A DNA stretch of 64,000 bases from Zemynaea arenosa (GCF_004614185.1 NZ_SPVF01000006.1:1-64000), one strand, 5' to 3'; positions 26,424-36,367 are shown, counted from the first letter of the stretch. Made by a program: numbers and translations. Notes: a model not told the origin generated them from the sequence alone.

Positions 26424-27663
26424 CGTTGTCTTTCGCGTTCAGGCACAGTCCCATGAGCAGGAAGACCAGCAGCGCATACAGCAGGGCTCCACCAACCGAC
26501 CAGAATATCACCTCGGTAAGGCCAAAGCAGATGTAGCTGGTGACCACCACCAGCCCGGCCAGTGCCAGCGCGACCTGTTGCCGCCCGGGCTGGGCGCTGC
26601 GGCGCAACTGGCGCCCGAAGAATACCATTGGCGCCACCAGCACGGGCAGCCAGGCCAGCAGGCCAAGCACGCCGCCCGCGACCAGCACCTGCACCGCGTC
26701 GTTCTGGAAGTGCGGCAAGTCCACGATGCCATGGTCCAGGCGGCCCTCGGCGGCCAGCGCGCGCACGCGGCGGTGGGCTGACGCGAGGTCCTGCCCTGTC
26801 CACGGGTGCTCGCCAATCAGGATCGACGCGGCCTTCCACAATTCGAGGCGGGTGCCGACATTGGTGAACTTTTGGGTGCCGTTGAAGTAGTTGCGCACAT
26901 CCGCCAGGCCCTGGTCGACGCGCTCCTGCACACCCGTCTCCGGGACCGCGAAGGCGGCCAGCGCCAGCGCTCCAGCCACGCCAGCCAGTAAAATCACGAC
27001 GCGGTTGCGCACCAGGCGGCTGTTGGCGAGGAAGACCACGCCCACGGCGGGCAGCGCGAGCCAGGCGCCGCGCGTGCCGGAGATGACGCAGGCGGCGATG
27101 CCCGCGATGGCACCGATGCCGAGAAGGGCTGCGTGGCGCGCGGTGCGCAGTTCGGTGGCAGCGGCAATCGCCATCAGCGCGAGCATCAGCGCCTGGTCGC
27201 CAAAGGTGATGGGGTTGAGCGGGCCGCCGGGCCGGTCGTTCAGCAGCAGGAAGCGCTCGTGGGCCACGATCGGCACCGCGATCACGAGCCCGGCCACGAT
27301 GCCCCACCATAGCGCGCGGCGGCTGGGCTGCAGTACCAGCACCACCAGCAGCGCGGTGAAGGCGAAGAACATGCGCGCAGGCTTTTCGAGTTCGGACAGC
27401 GGCGTCGCAGCGCGCAGCAGGACCAGCGCGGCATTGAAGACGAACCAGACGCCGAAGCCCAGCACCACCCAGCGCACCTGCGGCCACACGCGCAGCAGTG
27501 CGGCGCGCGCGGGCTGGAACAGCACGGCGGCGGCGATCAGGAAGGTGAAGCTGCTGATACTGACCCCGTTGCGGGTGGTGAGGCACACTAGGGGCAGCAG
27601 AAAGACCAGCAGCCCGCCAATGGTCTGGGGCAGGCCGGTCTTTTCTTGCGGTTTATTGTTCAT
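26413..27663 (-). CDS. O-antigen ligase/polymerase-like membrane protein (WaaL/Wzy_C family)
   Basis: 416 residues with about 10-12 transmembrane helices. A periplasmic loop around residues 225-330 contains the family core (GTRLELWKAASILIGEHPWT, then DLPHFQNDAVQVLVAGGVLG). GTRGAWLALPAVGVVFLAN precedes it. These proteins transfer or polymerise Und-PP-linked glycan in the periplasm; its position next to msbA and waaF favours O-antigen ligase. It is divergent from the GT2 gene at 27725. Confidence 0.85.
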   Translation of the reverse strand: MNNKPQEKTGLPQTIGGLLVFLLPLVCLTTRNGVSISSFTFLIAAAVLFQPARAALLRVWPQVRWVVLGFGVWFVFNAALVLLRAATPLSELEKPARMFFAFTALLVVLVLQPSRRALWWGIVAGLVIAVPIVAHERFLLLNDRPGGPLNPITFGDQALMLALMAIAAATELRTARHAALLGIGAIAGIAACVISGTRGAWLALPAVGVVFLANSRLVRNRVVILLAGVAGALALAAFAVPETGVQERVDQGLADVRNYFNGTQKFTNVGTRLELWKAASILIGEHPWTGQDLASAHRRVRALAAEGRLDHGIVDLPHFQNDAVQVLVAGGVLGLLAWLPVLVAPMVFFGRQLRRSAQPGRQQVALALAGLVVVTSYICFGLTEVIFWSVGGALLYALLVFLLMGLCLNAKDNDGK

Positions 27664-27724
27664 TCATGTTTTTGTGGGCTATGCTTGCCATCTGGAGCAA
27701 TACGAAGACGGCACCGAACATCAC

Positions 27725-28543
27725 ATGCAGCAAGGCCCAATCATCTCGGTCGTGGTCACGACCTACAACCGACCGGACGCTCTCGAGGCCGTGATCCGCG
27801 CGCTGTTCGCGCAGGACGACCGCCATTACGAAATCATTATCGCCGATGACGGTTCCGGTGCCAACACGAGGGAGCTGCTCGAACGGCTGCAAACAGAGGC
27901 ACCGGTGCCGCTCAAGCATGTGTGGCAGCCCGACGAAGGCTTTCGCGCGGCGATGGCGCGCAACCGCGGGACGCTGGCGGCGGCCGGCGACTACGTCATC
28001 TTCCTGGATGGGGACTGCGTGCCGCAGCGGGACTTCGTGGCCCGCCATCGCGCGCTGGCGCGCCCGGGGTACCTGGTGTCCGGCAGCCGCGTGCTGCTTT
28101 CGCCCGGGTACACGGCGCGGGTACTGGGCGAGCGGATCGACCTGCAGTCCCTGAGCGCGGGCGACAAGCTGCGCCTGCGCGCACGCGGCGACATCAACAA
28201 GGTGCTGCAGCTGCTGGCCAAGGTGCCGGACGTGGGGCGCGAAAGCAAACGCTTTACCTGGCGCCGCATCAAGAGCTGCAACCTGGCCGTGTGGCGCCGA
28301 GATCTGATCGCGGTGAACGGCTTCGACGAGAGCTTCACCGGCTGGGGGCATGAAGACTCGGACCTGGTGGTCCGCCTGTTCAACGCAGGCGTGATGCGCA
28401 AGGATGGCGCGTTCGCCACCGAGGTCTTTCACCTGTGGCACCGCGAGGCGCAGCGGGACCAGGAGAGCAGCAACCGCAAGGTCGTCCTGCAGCGGGCCGC
28501 AGACGGCACCATCGTCGCCACGCAGGGCCTCGCGCAGCATTGA
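27725..28543 (+). CDS. glycosyltransferase family 2
   Basis: 272 residues. GT-A fold: ISVVVTTYNRPDALEAVIRA at the start, IIADDGS near residue 40, and the DXD-like FLDGDCVPQRDF near residue 100. A C-terminal galactosyltransferase-like segment, FDESFTGWGHEDSDLVVRLF, includes the ED pair typical of the catalytic base region. It probably adds a sugar to the LPS core or O-antigen. The acceptor is not predictable. It is convergent with the GT9 gene (gap 16 bp) and divergent from the ligase. Confidence 0.88.
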   Translation: MQQGPIISVVVTTYNRPDALEAVIRALFAQDDRHYEIIIADDGSGANTRELLERLQTEAPVPLKHVWQPDEGFRAAMARNRGTLAAAGDYVIFLDGDCVPQRDFVARHRALARPGYLVSGSRVLLSPGYTARVLGERIDLQSLSAGDKLRLRARGDINKVLQLLAKVPDVGRESKRFTWRRIKSCNLAVWRRDLIAVNGFDESFTGWGHEDSDLVVRLFNAGVMRKDGAFATEVFHLWHREAQRDQESSNRKVVLQRAADGTIVATQGLAQH

Positions 28544-28559
28544 GCTGCGCGCTTCCGCG

Positions 28560-29516
28560 CTAGGCCGTCGCGGGTTCGCGGGTGTCGCTGGCGGCCCGCA
28601 GGTGGCGGGCATGGAGGAGGACTTCTGCGATCGAGAAGCCGTCCAGAGTCTGCGCAGACTTGGACAGGACGATCGCCGAGGCCCGGCTGCGCGGCCCCCA
28701 CTGGACCGGCTTGATGCCATTGTTCTGGTAGATGCCGATGACCGGCCGGTCAAAGGCGGAGGCGATGTGAACCACCGCCGTATCGGGACTGACAACGAGA
28801 TCCGCGCGCTGGCACAGGCGGAACAGGCGCGCGAGATTGCCCTCGCAGCTGACCACCTCCCCCACCCCGCTCTGCGCAACCACCTCGCGGGCCTGGGCCT
28901 CATGGGCGCCGCAGCAGGGCAGGCAGAGCGCCGCATCCGGCGCCTGCGCGTGCAGCCCACGTACGAGGGTCACGGCATCGGCGAGGCTCACATTCCGCTC
29001 CGCGTCCGCGGCGAACAGGTTAACGACAATGACTTCCTGTCCGCTGGCGAAGGCTGCGTCCAGCTGCGCGCAGCGGGCCTCGGCGCGCACGTCATACGCC
29101 AGTTCCCCGTCGCAGCGCCGGCCCATCTGCGCCAGCGCCTCGCGGCAGGCGGCCACCTTGTGCTGCACCGGGCCGCGGTTGAATTCATCCAAATCGATCA
29201 CGCGGCCGGGCCGCGCGAGCCACAGCAGCAGCTTGTTTTTTTCGCTGCGCGGGCGCAGCCAGGTGACGATGTAGTCGAAGCGTTCGCGCCGCAGCGCCAG
29301 CGCCAGCTGGATGGCGTGCTTCCAGCTGCGAATTGCGTAGGTCCAGCGCCTGGCCACGCGAGCGTCCTGCGCCCAGAAGGCATCGGTAACACCGGCGACG
29401 GTGGCATGGATCTCGCACGCAGGGTCGAGCCGTTTCAGGCCTGCCACGAACGCCGTGTTGACGATCGCGTCTCCCAGTTTGGAATCGTGGGAGAAGAACA
29501 GGACCTTAATACTCAA
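28560..29516 (-). CDS. glycosyltransferase family 9 (heptosyltransferase-like), TTG start
   Basis: 318 residues. GT9 pattern: IKVLFFSHDSKLGDAIVNTA at the N-terminus and SPDTAVVHIASAFDRPVIGIY in the C-terminal donor domain. It is more divergent than WaaF and probably acts on the LPS core. The start is a TTG that lies inside the last codons of dnaE, on the same strand and in another frame. A near-perfect AAGGAGGT ribosome site six bases upstream decides it. A farther in-frame ATG would give an odd Arg/Trp-rich extension. Translation is thus coupled to dnaE by overlap. Confidence 0.85.
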   Translation of the reverse strand: MSIKVLFFSHDSKLGDAIVNTAFVAGLKRLDPACEIHATVAGVTDAFWAQDARVARRWTYAIRSWKHAIQLALALRRERFDYIVTWLRPRSEKNKLLLWLARPGRVIDLDEFNRGPVQHKVAACREALAQMGRRCDGELAYDVRAEARCAQLDAAFASGQEVIVVNLFAADAERNVSLADAVTLVRGLHAQAPDAALCLPCCGAHEAQAREVVAQSGVGEVVSCEGNLARLFRLCQRADLVVSPDTAVVHIASAFDRPVIGIYQNNGIKPVQWGPRSRASAIVLSKSAQTLDGFSIAEVLLHARHLRAASDTREPATA

Positions 29517-32500
29517 CCGCGACCTCCTTCGCCCCCAGCGCCTGTTCCAGCGCCAGCTTGAGCGCATCGGACGGCGCCACCTTCCAGTCGTCGCCCAGCT
29601 GGATCACCGAATTGCAGCCCTGCGGCTGGTAGCGCAGCGCCAGCGGCATGCCGAAGTCGTGGCGGTGCGGCTGCAGCACTTCCTTCAGCTTGGCCGCCGG
29701 GATGGGCGCCTGCACCAGCATGTTGAGACGCTGGCCGTAGTGGATGCGGGCGGACACGAGGTCGAACACCTTCTCGGCGGTGATGCGCAGGCCGCCGTTG
29801 AAGCGGTCTTCCGACACCTTGCCCACCACCGCCAGGAATTCGTCTTCCTTGAACACGTTCTTGTGCTGCTCGAACAGTTCCGAGTAGATGGTCACTTCCA
29901 CCACGCTCGACTTGTCGTCCAGCGTGATGATCAGGATCTTGCCGCGCTGGGTCATCTGCGTGCGCACGCCAGTGATCACGCCACCGAGCATGCGCGGTTC
30001 GCGCGACGGCTCCAGGTCCGCCAGCTTGCCGCGCACGAAGCGGCGGACCTCGCCCGCGTAGGCGTCGAACATGTGACCGGACAGGTAGAAGCCCAGCGCC
30101 ACCTTCTCTTCCGCCAGGCGCTCCTTCTGGGTCCACGGAGTGGCCTTCACGTACTCGGGCGGCGCCACGAGGTCGGAATCGTCGCCGCCGAAGAGACTCA
30201 CCTGGTTGGCCGATGCCGCCGCCTGGTCCGCGCACTCAATCGCAAAGGCGACGGAGGCCAGCAGGATGGCGCGGTCCACGCCGAAGCAGTCCATGGCACC
30301 GGCGCGGATCAGCGATTCGATGGTGCGGCGGTTGATCTGCTTGCGGTCTACGCGCTTGCAGAAGTCGAACAGGTCCTTGAACTTGCCGCCTTCCGCGCGC
30401 GCCGCGATGATCGCCTCGATGGCGTTCTGGCCGCAGCCCTTGACGCCGCCCAGGCCATAGCGGATGTTCGACACCTGCTTGCCCGTCACGGACTTCGGTT
30501 CACCCTCCGGCACGAAGCGGAACTGCGACTCGTTGATGTCCGGCGGGAGGACCGTCAGCTTGCAGACGTCGACGCTGTCCTCGACCAGGATCTTGATCTT
30601 GTCCGTGTCTTCCATGGCCAGCGACATGTTGGCGGCCATGAACGCGGCGGTGTGGTGGACCTTGAGGTAGGCCGTGTGGTACGACAGCAGCGCATACGCG
30701 GCGGCGTGCGACTTGTTGAAGCCGTAGCCCGCGAACTTCTCCATCAGGTCGAAAATCTCGTCGGCCTTCTCGGTCGTCAGGCCGCCTTCGGCCGCGCCCT
30801 TGCGGAAGATCTCGCGGTGCTCGGCCATCTCCTCGGCCTTCTTCTTGCCCATCGCGCGGCGCAGCATGTCCGCGCCGCCGAGCGAGTAGCCGCCGATGAT
30901 CTGCGCCATCTGCATCACCTGCTCCTGATAGACCATGATGCCGTAGGTCTCGGACAGGATGCCCTCGGTGCGTGGATCCGGGTAGTCGAACTTTTCACCG
31001 TGCTTGCGCTTGCAGAAGTCCGGGATCAGGTCCATCGGGCCCGGACGGTACAGCGCCACCAGCGCGATGATGTCCTCGAAGCGGTCGGGCCGCGCGTCCT
31101 TCAGCATGCCCTGCATGCCGCGCGACTCCAGCTGGAAGATCGCGACGGTCTTCGCGTCGGTGAGCAGCTTGTACGACTGCTTGTCGTTCAGCGGCAGCTT
31201 GGCAAGGTCGAAGTCCTTCTCGGCCGGATCCAGCGCCTTGATGTAGTTGACGGCGCGGTCCAGGATGGTCAGCGTGGTCAGTCCCAGGAAGTCGAACTTC
31301 ACCAAGCCGACGGCTTCCACGTCGTCCTTGTCGTACTGCGAGACCACGCCCGCGTCGCCGCCCTGAGTGTACAGGGGGCAGAAGTCGGTCAGCTTGCCGG
31401 GGGCGATCAGCACGCCGCCGGCGTGCATGCCGATGTTACGGGTAATGCCCTCCACCTGCTGCGCGAGGTCGAGCAGCTGCTTGACCTCTTCCTCGTTGTC
31501 CTGGCGTTCCTTGAGCAGCGGTTCCTCTTCGATCGCTTCCGCAATCGAGACCTGCTTGCCCGGCTTGAACGGAATCAGCTTGGAGACGCCGTCGCAGAAG
31601 TTGTAGCCCATGTCCAGCACGCGGCCGACGTCGCGGATCGCGCCTTTCGCGGCCATGGTACCGAAGGTGGCGATCTGCGAGACCGCCTGGCGGCCGTACA
31701 GGTCCTTCACGTGCTGGATCACCAGTTCGCGCTTCTCCTGGCAGAAGTCGATGTCGAAGTCGGGCATCGAGACGCGCTCCGGGTTCAGGAAGCGCTCGAA
31801 CAGCAGGTTGTAGCGCAGCGGGTCCAGGTCCGTGATCAGCAGGCAGTACGCGACCAGCGAGCCGGCACCGGAGCCGCGGCCCGGGCCGATCGGCACGCCG
31901 TTATCCTTGCCCCACTGGATGAACTCCGCCACGATGAGGAAGTAGCCCGGGAACTTCATCTTGTTGATGGTATCGGTCTCGAACTTCAACCGTTCCTCAT
32001 AGCGCGGGCGCTGCTTCTCGCGCTCCACCGGGTCCGGGTAGAGCTGCTGCAGGCGCATCTCCAAACCCTTCATGGACTCTGAAACCAGATACTCCTCGAT
32101 GGTCATGCCCGGCGGGGTCGGGAAGTTCGGCAGCTGCGGCTTGCCCAGCGTGAGCGTGACGTTGCAGCGCTTGGCGATTTCGACCGAGTTCTGCAGGGCG
32201 CCCGGCAGGTCGGCGAACAGCTCCGCCATCTCGGCCTGGGACTTGAAGCACATCTCCTCGTTGAAGCGCTTCACACGCTTGGCGTTGGCGAGCATCTCGC
32301 CTTCCGCGATACACACGCGGGCTTCGTGGGCGATGTATTCGTCCTTGGCCAGGAACTGCACCGGATGGGTCGCGACGACCGGCAGGCCAAGACGCGCGGC
32401 CAGCGCCACCGAGTGGCGCACCTGCTGCTCCTGGTTCGGCTGGCCGGCGCGCTGGATCTCGACGTAAAAGTGGCCGGGGAAAATCGTCGCCCAGCGGCGC

Positions 32501-33057
32501 GCGGCCGCTTCGGCCTTGGCCAGGTCGCCATTGTCGATGGCCTGGCCGATGTCGCCGAAGTGGGCGCCCGAGAGCACGATCAGGGCGTTGGCCTGGGGCT
32601 CGTCCGGGTACAGGGTCGAGGTGCTGGTGGCCAGCGCCTCCAGCCACTCGGTACGGATCTCGGCGCGGCCCTTCCATTGGTTGGTCAACCAGGCTTTGGA
32701 CAGCAGTTCGCACAGCTGCAGGTAGCCGGCGCGGTTCTTCGCCAGGATCAGGAGGCGGTGCGGCTTGTCGCGGTTGTCGTCGTTGGTGATCCAGGCGTCC
32801 ACGCCGACCACCGGCTTGATGCCCTTGCCGCGCGCCGCCTTGTAGAAGCGCACCATGCAGAACATGTTAGCCAGGTCGGTCACCGCGAGCGCGGGCTGCT
32901 GGTCCTTCTTGGCGGCGGCCACCAGGTCGTCGATGCGCACCAGGCCATCGACGATCGAATACTCCGAGTGGACGCGCAGGTGGACGAAACCGGGACCTGC
33001 AGGCTTGGCGGGGACTTGGGCGGCTTCCGGCGGGGCTTCCAGGACGTCGAGACTCAT
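29506..33057 (-). CDS. dnaE: DNA polymerase III subunit alpha
   Basis: 1183 residues, normal DnaE1 length. It is the replicative polymerase. The N-terminal PHP domain (FVHLRVHSEYSIVDGLVRID) fills about 22-290. The catalytic palm contains PDFDIDFCQEKRELVI with two of the three active-site Asp residues. GPGRGSGAGSLVAYCL, the fingers region and the helix-hairpin-helix and OB parts (ITGVRTQMTQRGKILIITLD) follow in order. It stands downstream of the HAD phosphatase on the same strand and overlaps the GT9 start. Confidence 0.98.
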   Translation of the reverse strand: MSLDVLEAPPEAAQVPAKPAGPGFVHLRVHSEYSIVDGLVRIDDLVAAAKKDQQPALAVTDLANMFCMVRFYKAARGKGIKPVVGVDAWITNDDNRDKPHRLLILAKNRAGYLQLCELLSKAWLTNQWKGRAEIRTEWLEALATSTSTLYPDEPQANALIVLSGAHFGDIGQAIDNGDLAKAEAAARRWATIFPGHFYVEIQRAGQPNQEQQVRHSVALAARLGLPVVATHPVQFLAKDEYIAHEARVCIAEGEMLANAKRVKRFNEEMCFKSQAEMAELFADLPGALQNSVEIAKRCNVTLTLGKPQLPNFPTPPGMTIEEYLVSESMKGLEMRLQQLYPDPVEREKQRPRYEERLKFETDTINKMKFPGYFLIVAEFIQWGKDNGVPIGPGRGSGAGSLVAYCLLITDLDPLRYNLLFERFLNPERVSMPDFDIDFCQEKRELVIQHVKDLYGRQAVSQIATFGTMAAKGAIRDVGRVLDMGYNFCDGVSKLIPFKPGKQVSIAEAIEEEPLLKERQDNEEEVKQLLDLAQQVEGITRNIGMHAGGVLIAPGKLTDFCPLYTQGGDAGVVSQYDKDDVEAVGLVKFDFLGLTTLTILDRAVNYIKALDPAEKDFDLAKLPLNDKQSYKLLTDAKTVAIFQLESRGMQGMLKDARPDRFEDIIALVALYRPGPMDLIPDFCKRKHGEKFDYPDPRTEGILSETYGIMVYQEQVMQMAQIIGGYSLGGADMLRRAMGKKKAEEMAEHREIFRKGAAEGGLTTEKADEIFDLMEKFAGYGFNKSHAAAYALLSYHTAYLKVHHTAAFMAANMSLAMEDTDKIKILVEDSVDVCKLTVLPPDINESQFRFVPEGEPKSVTGKQVSNIRYGLGGVKGCGQNAIEAIIAARAEGGKFKDLFDFCKRVDRKQINRRTIESLIRAGAMDCFGVDRAILLASVAFAIECADQAAASANQVSLFGGDDSDLVAPPEYVKATPWTQKERLAEEKVALGFYLSGHMFDAYAGEVRRFVRGKLADLEPSREPRMLGGVITGVRTQMTQRGKILIITLDDKSSVVEVTIYSELFEQHKNVFKEDEFLAVVGKVSEDRFNGGLRITAEKVFDLVSARIHYGQRLNMLVQAPIPAAKLKEVLQPHRHDFGMPLALRYQPQGCNSVIQLGDDWKVAPSDALKLALEQALGAKEVAVEY
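29522..29529 (-). promoter_or_regulatory. ribosome binding site inside the dnaE 3' end
   Basis: AAGGAGGT on the minus strand, six bases before the TTG at 29516. It lies within the dnaE codons for the last residues and sets the start of the GT9 gene. Confidence 0.8.
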
Positions 33058-33125
33058 GGTGGTGGCGGTGCGAAATGCAGGGACAGACGATCCTCTATTC
33101 TACCCTCAGGCGCAGGCCGGGCCGG

Positions 33126-33755
33126 TCATTTTTTGCCCAGTTTTGCGAGTTCCGGCACGCTTGCGAATTCGATATCGGGGCTGCACCGGCGCAGTGCGTC
33201 CAGAGGTGCATAACCCCAGCCGACTGCACCAAAAGCGACACCCGCCTTGCGCGCCGCGGCGGCGTCCGTATCCTGGTCGCCGATGTAGATGGCCTGCGCG
33301 GCGGGCACGCCAGTGTGGCGCAGGACGGCGCGGATATGGCCAGCCTTGCCGAAGATCGACATGCCACATTCGTACACGCCGGGCAGCGCGGCCATGTCCG
33401 GGCCGAGGATGCGGCGCACGTTGTGCTCCGAATTCGAAGAGACGATCGCCAGCCGCACGCCGCCGTCCATCAGGGCCCGCAAAGTTGGGCCGATGCCGTC
33501 GAACAGAGGGATGTCGTCCGCGTGCTCGCGCATCAGGGCGATGAAGCTGGCGGAGGCGGTGGGCAGCTTCCAGGCCGGCATGCCGACCAGCCGCATCATC
33601 TCGCGCACACTGTGGTGGCGCAGGCTGTCCGCGCGGGCCACGTCGATGCGCTTGAACCCGTGCCGGTCCGCGATCTGGTTGAAGACGCTGAGGAAGAACG
33701 GGAAGGAATCGGCCAGCGTGCCGTCGAAGTCGAAAATGGCGAGGCGGTAGCTCAT
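33126..33755 (-). CDS. HAD-superfamily hydrolase, phosphoglycolate-phosphatase-like
   Basis: 209 residues from the Met of MSYRLAIFDFDGTLADS. HAD motif I is the nucleophile-bearing FDFDGTLADS, motif II is LAIVSSNSE, and the late acidic motif is IYIGDQDTDAAAA. The cap is helical as in Gph-like enzymes. The substrate is unknown; phosphoglycolate or a similar small phosphate is likely. An in-frame Met 11 codons upstream is less typical. Confidence 0.88.
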   Translation of the reverse strand: MSYRLAIFDFDGTLADSFPFFLSVFNQIADRHGFKRIDVARADSLRHHSVREMMRLVGMPAWKLPTASASFIALMREHADDIPLFDGIGPTLRALMDGGVRLAIVSSNSEHNVRRILGPDMAALPGVYECGMSIFGKAGHIRAVLRHTGVPAAQAIYIGDQDTDAAAARKAGVAFGAVGWGYAPLDALRRCSPDIEFASVPELAKLGKK

Positions 33756-33893
33756 CGGGGGCTGGTCAAAGTTCCATGCTAGCCGCATTTATAGCCGCCG
33801 CCAATGTCCCGCCACCGCAGCGGTTAACTTTCAATTAAGCTCGACAATCTTGTGCAAACCGCTATCATCCGCGCGAGGCCGTCTTGGCCGGAT

Positions 33894-33899
33894 AAGGAG
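33894..33899 (+). promoter_or_regulatory. ribosome binding site deciding the methyltransferase start
   Basis: AAGGAG lies six bases before the ATG at 33906 and rules out the upstream in-frame ATG at 33852. Confidence 0.75.
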
Positions 33900-33905
33900 A
33901 ATGAG

Positions 33906-35441
33906 ATGGGATGGACTGAGGGCTATGCCTCGGATGTCGAATACGTCGCCGGTTACTACGGCGAGCAGGGTCCGGACCTGCTCACCTTCGCCTGCCTGAT
34001 GAACGGGATCGAGCCGATCGATACGAGCGCTCCCTTCAACTATTGCGAACTCGGTTTCGGCCGCGGACTGACCGTCAGCTTGCTGGCGGCAGCCAATCCG
34101 CATGCGCGCTTCTACGCCACTGACTTCAACCCGGCGCACGTGGCGGGTGCCCAGCGCCTTGCCGACCGCGCCGGGCTGGCCAACCTCACCCTATTGGAAA
34201 ACAGCTTCGAGGAGCTGGCTGCGGGCGCCGTGCCGGACTTGCCCCAGTTCGATTTCGTCACCCTGCATGGCATCTACACTTGGGTGAACGCAGAGGTCCA
34301 GCAGCAGATCCTGCGTTTCCTGAACCGGTACGTGAAGCCAGGTGGGATCGTCTACGTGAGCTATAACAGCATGCCCGGCTGGGCGAGCATGGCGCCGCTC
34401 CAGCGTTTGCTCTACGAACACGCGCAGCTTCAGGTGCGCAAGGCGGACCAAAACGTGCAGTCGGGGGTCGACTTCGCGGTCTCCCTGGCACAGCATAAAC
34501 GTGGCTTCTTCGCCAACAATCCAGCGCTCGAAGCACGCCTTCAGGCGGTGCAAAAGGCGTCTCCGAACTACCTTGTCCATGAATACATGCACCCGCACTG
34601 GCAGCCGGTCTACCACATGGATCTGGCGCGCCAATTGGCAGAAGCGAAGCTGGAATATGCGGGCCGGGCCGAACTAGCCCTCAACTACTACCGTCTATTC
34701 CTGCCCGACACCGCGGTCGAGCAGATCGACGCCGTCGCCGACAGCGCATTCCGCGAGACACTCAAGGATTACATGTCGCATACGCCGTTTCGCAAGGACG
34801 TCTTCGTGCGTGGGGCGCGGCGCATCGGCAAGCACGCGCTGGGGGCTTGGCTGAACCGCTTCGCCATCGCGCCTCTTACGCCTCCGGAAAAGATGACCAC
34901 CGAATTCAAGACGGCGCAGGGCAAGGTCAATGGGCGCCAAGAGGTCTATCAGGCGCTGTTTGACGCCCTAGCCACCGGCCCCAAACGGCTCAGTGAGCTG
35001 GTTGGCCTGCCGCACTTCGAAAGCGCGGCAGCCGTGGTGGAGGCCGCGGCCCTATTGGCCGACACCCAGCAGGCCATGGTATTCCAGGTACGCGCGAATC
35101 CAGCTACTCAGACCGCGCAGGCCTTCAACCGCATCCTGGCACAGGAAGCGCGCTATTCCGACGAACTGCTGGGCGGCTTCGCCTCGCCGCTGACCGGCAG
35201 TGCGCTGCCCGGAGGGATGTTCGAGATGCTGGTTTTCGATGGGTTGTCTCAAGGGGTTCCCCCCGAAGGCGAGCAGCTGGGGCGCCACGTGGCCAAGGTG
35301 CTGCGCGAGAATGGCCGCGTGTTGCGCCAGGAGGGCGTGCCGGTCACCGATCCGGACAAGGCGGCAGAGTTGGTACGGGCTGGCGTCGCCCCCATCCTGG
35401 ACGCCCATCTGCCGCGGTGGCGCACCCACGGCATAGTGTGA
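33906..35441 (+). CDS. class I SAM-dependent methyltransferase with regulatory domain (PKMT-like)
   Basis: 511 residues. A Rossmann-type methyltransferase domain fills about 1-210: motif I FNYCELGFGRGLTVSLLAA, then FYATDFNPAHVAGAQ and a later FDFVTLHGIYTWV. A helical regulatory domain (about 210-310) and a C-terminal winged-helix-like part (about 370-510) follow. This layout is that of the methyltransferase regulatory family that includes rickettsial protein lysine methyltransferases acting on surface proteins. The target here is unknown. It is a single-gene unit. Codon use appears a little less GC-rich than the neighbours. Confidence 0.82.
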   Translation: MGWTEGYASDVEYVAGYYGEQGPDLLTFACLMNGIEPIDTSAPFNYCELGFGRGLTVSLLAAANPHARFYATDFNPAHVAGAQRLADRAGLANLTLLENSFEELAAGAVPDLPQFDFVTLHGIYTWVNAEVQQQILRFLNRYVKPGGIVYVSYNSMPGWASMAPLQRLLYEHAQLQVRKADQNVQSGVDFAVSLAQHKRGFFANNPALEARLQAVQKASPNYLVHEYMHPHWQPVYHMDLARQLAEAKLEYAGRAELALNYYRLFLPDTAVEQIDAVADSAFRETLKDYMSHTPFRKDVFVRGARRIGKHALGAWLNRFAIAPLTPPEKMTTEFKTAQGKVNGRQEVYQALFDALATGPKRLSELVGLPHFESAAAVVEAAALLADTQQAMVFQVRANPATQTAQAFNRILAQEARYSDELLGGFASPLTGSALPGGMFEMLVFDGLSQGVPPEGEQLGRHVAKVLRENGRVLRQEGVPVTDPDKAAELVRAGVAPILDAHLPRWRTHGIV

Positions 35442-35460
35442 TCCGCAGCACAGCCGGAGG

Positions 35461-35466
35461 TATAAT
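35461..35466 (+). promoter_or_regulatory. candidate -10 box of trhO
   Basis: TATAAT, a consensus -10 hexamer 31 bases before the trhO ATG. No convincing -35 box is seen. Confidence 0.45.
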
Positions 35467-35497
35467 GGAGGGTCCTGTTTCGCCCATGTGAACGATT

Positions 35498-36367
35498 ATG
35501 CAAGCCGCAGCACCCTCCTCCGCCCCCTACGTCAATATCGCCGCTTACAAGTTCATCTCCTTCGATGACACGGAGACGAAGCGCCCGGAATTCCAGGCGA
35601 TCTGCCAGAAGCTCGACCTGAAGGGCACGATCCTGCTGACGCCCGAAGGCATCAACATGTTCCTGTCCGGGACGCGCGCGAACATCGACCGCTACCTGGC
35701 CTGGCTGCGCCAGGACGAGCGCTTTGCGGACATCGAGGTGAAGGAAAGCTATTCGGCCGAGCAGTCGCACAAGCGCATGCTGGTGAAGCTGAAAAAAGAA
35801 ATCATCACTATGCGCATGCCCCTCATCAAACCGGAACTGGGCCGCGCGCCCGCGGTGGATGCGCAGACCCTCAAGCGCTGGCTGGACCAGGGGCATGATG
35901 ACGCCGGCAAGCCGGTGGTGATGGTCGATACCCGCAACGACTATGAAGTGGACGTGGGCACGTTCGAGAATGTGGTCGACTACCGCCTGCACAAGTTCAC
36001 CGAATTCCCGGCCGTGATCGAGGCGCACAAGGCGGACTTCGAGGGCAAGACGGTGGTGACCTTCTGCACCGGCGGAATCCGCTGCGAGAAGGCGGCGATC
36101 CACATGCAGAACGTCGGCTACGACAATGTGTACCAGCTCGAAGGCGGGATCCTCAAGTACTTCGAGGACGTGGGCGGCGCGCACTACACGGGCGACTGCT
36201 TCGTGTTCGACTACCGTACCGCGCTCAATCCGCAACTGGAACCGACCGAGACGACCCAGTGCTTCGCCTGCCGCGCCGTCGTGACGCCGCGCGAGCAGCT
36301 GTCACCGGAGTTCGTGGTCGGCGTCTCCTGTCCGCACTGCGCGAAGGACAAGCAGAGCGCGGCGTAA
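35498..36367 (+). CDS. trhO: oxygen-dependent tRNA uridine(34) hydroxylase (rhodanese-like)
   Basis: 289 residues. An N-terminal acylphosphatase-like domain ([12 protein letters not shown], then [19 protein letters not shown]) is followed by a rhodanese domain with the active Cys in [14 protein letters not shown]-terminal Cys-rich end (CFACRAVV and SCPHCA) is typical. TrhO (YceA) makes 5-hydroxyuridine at tRNA position 34 using O2. A strong bidirectional terminator follows. Confidence 0.94.
   Translation: MQAAAPSSAPYVNIAAYKFISFDDTETKRPEFQAICQKLDLKGTILLTPEGINMFLSGTRANIDRYLAWLRQDERFADIEVKESYSAEQSHKRMLVKLKKEIITMRMPLIKPELGRAPAVDAQTLKRWLDQGHDDAGKPVVMVDTRNDYEVDVGTFENVVDYRLHKFTEFPAVIEAHKADFEGKTVVTFCTGGIRCEKAAIHMQNVGYDNVYQLEGGILKYFEDVGGAHYTGDCFVFDYRTALNPQLEPTETTQCFACRAVVTPREQLSPEFVVGVSCPHCAKDKQSAA

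Noticed and set aside
29401-32082. An 893-codon plus-strand frame opposite dnaE
   Set aside because: High-GC antisense artefact; its His/Arg/Leu-rich composition has no domain pattern, while dnaE is certain.
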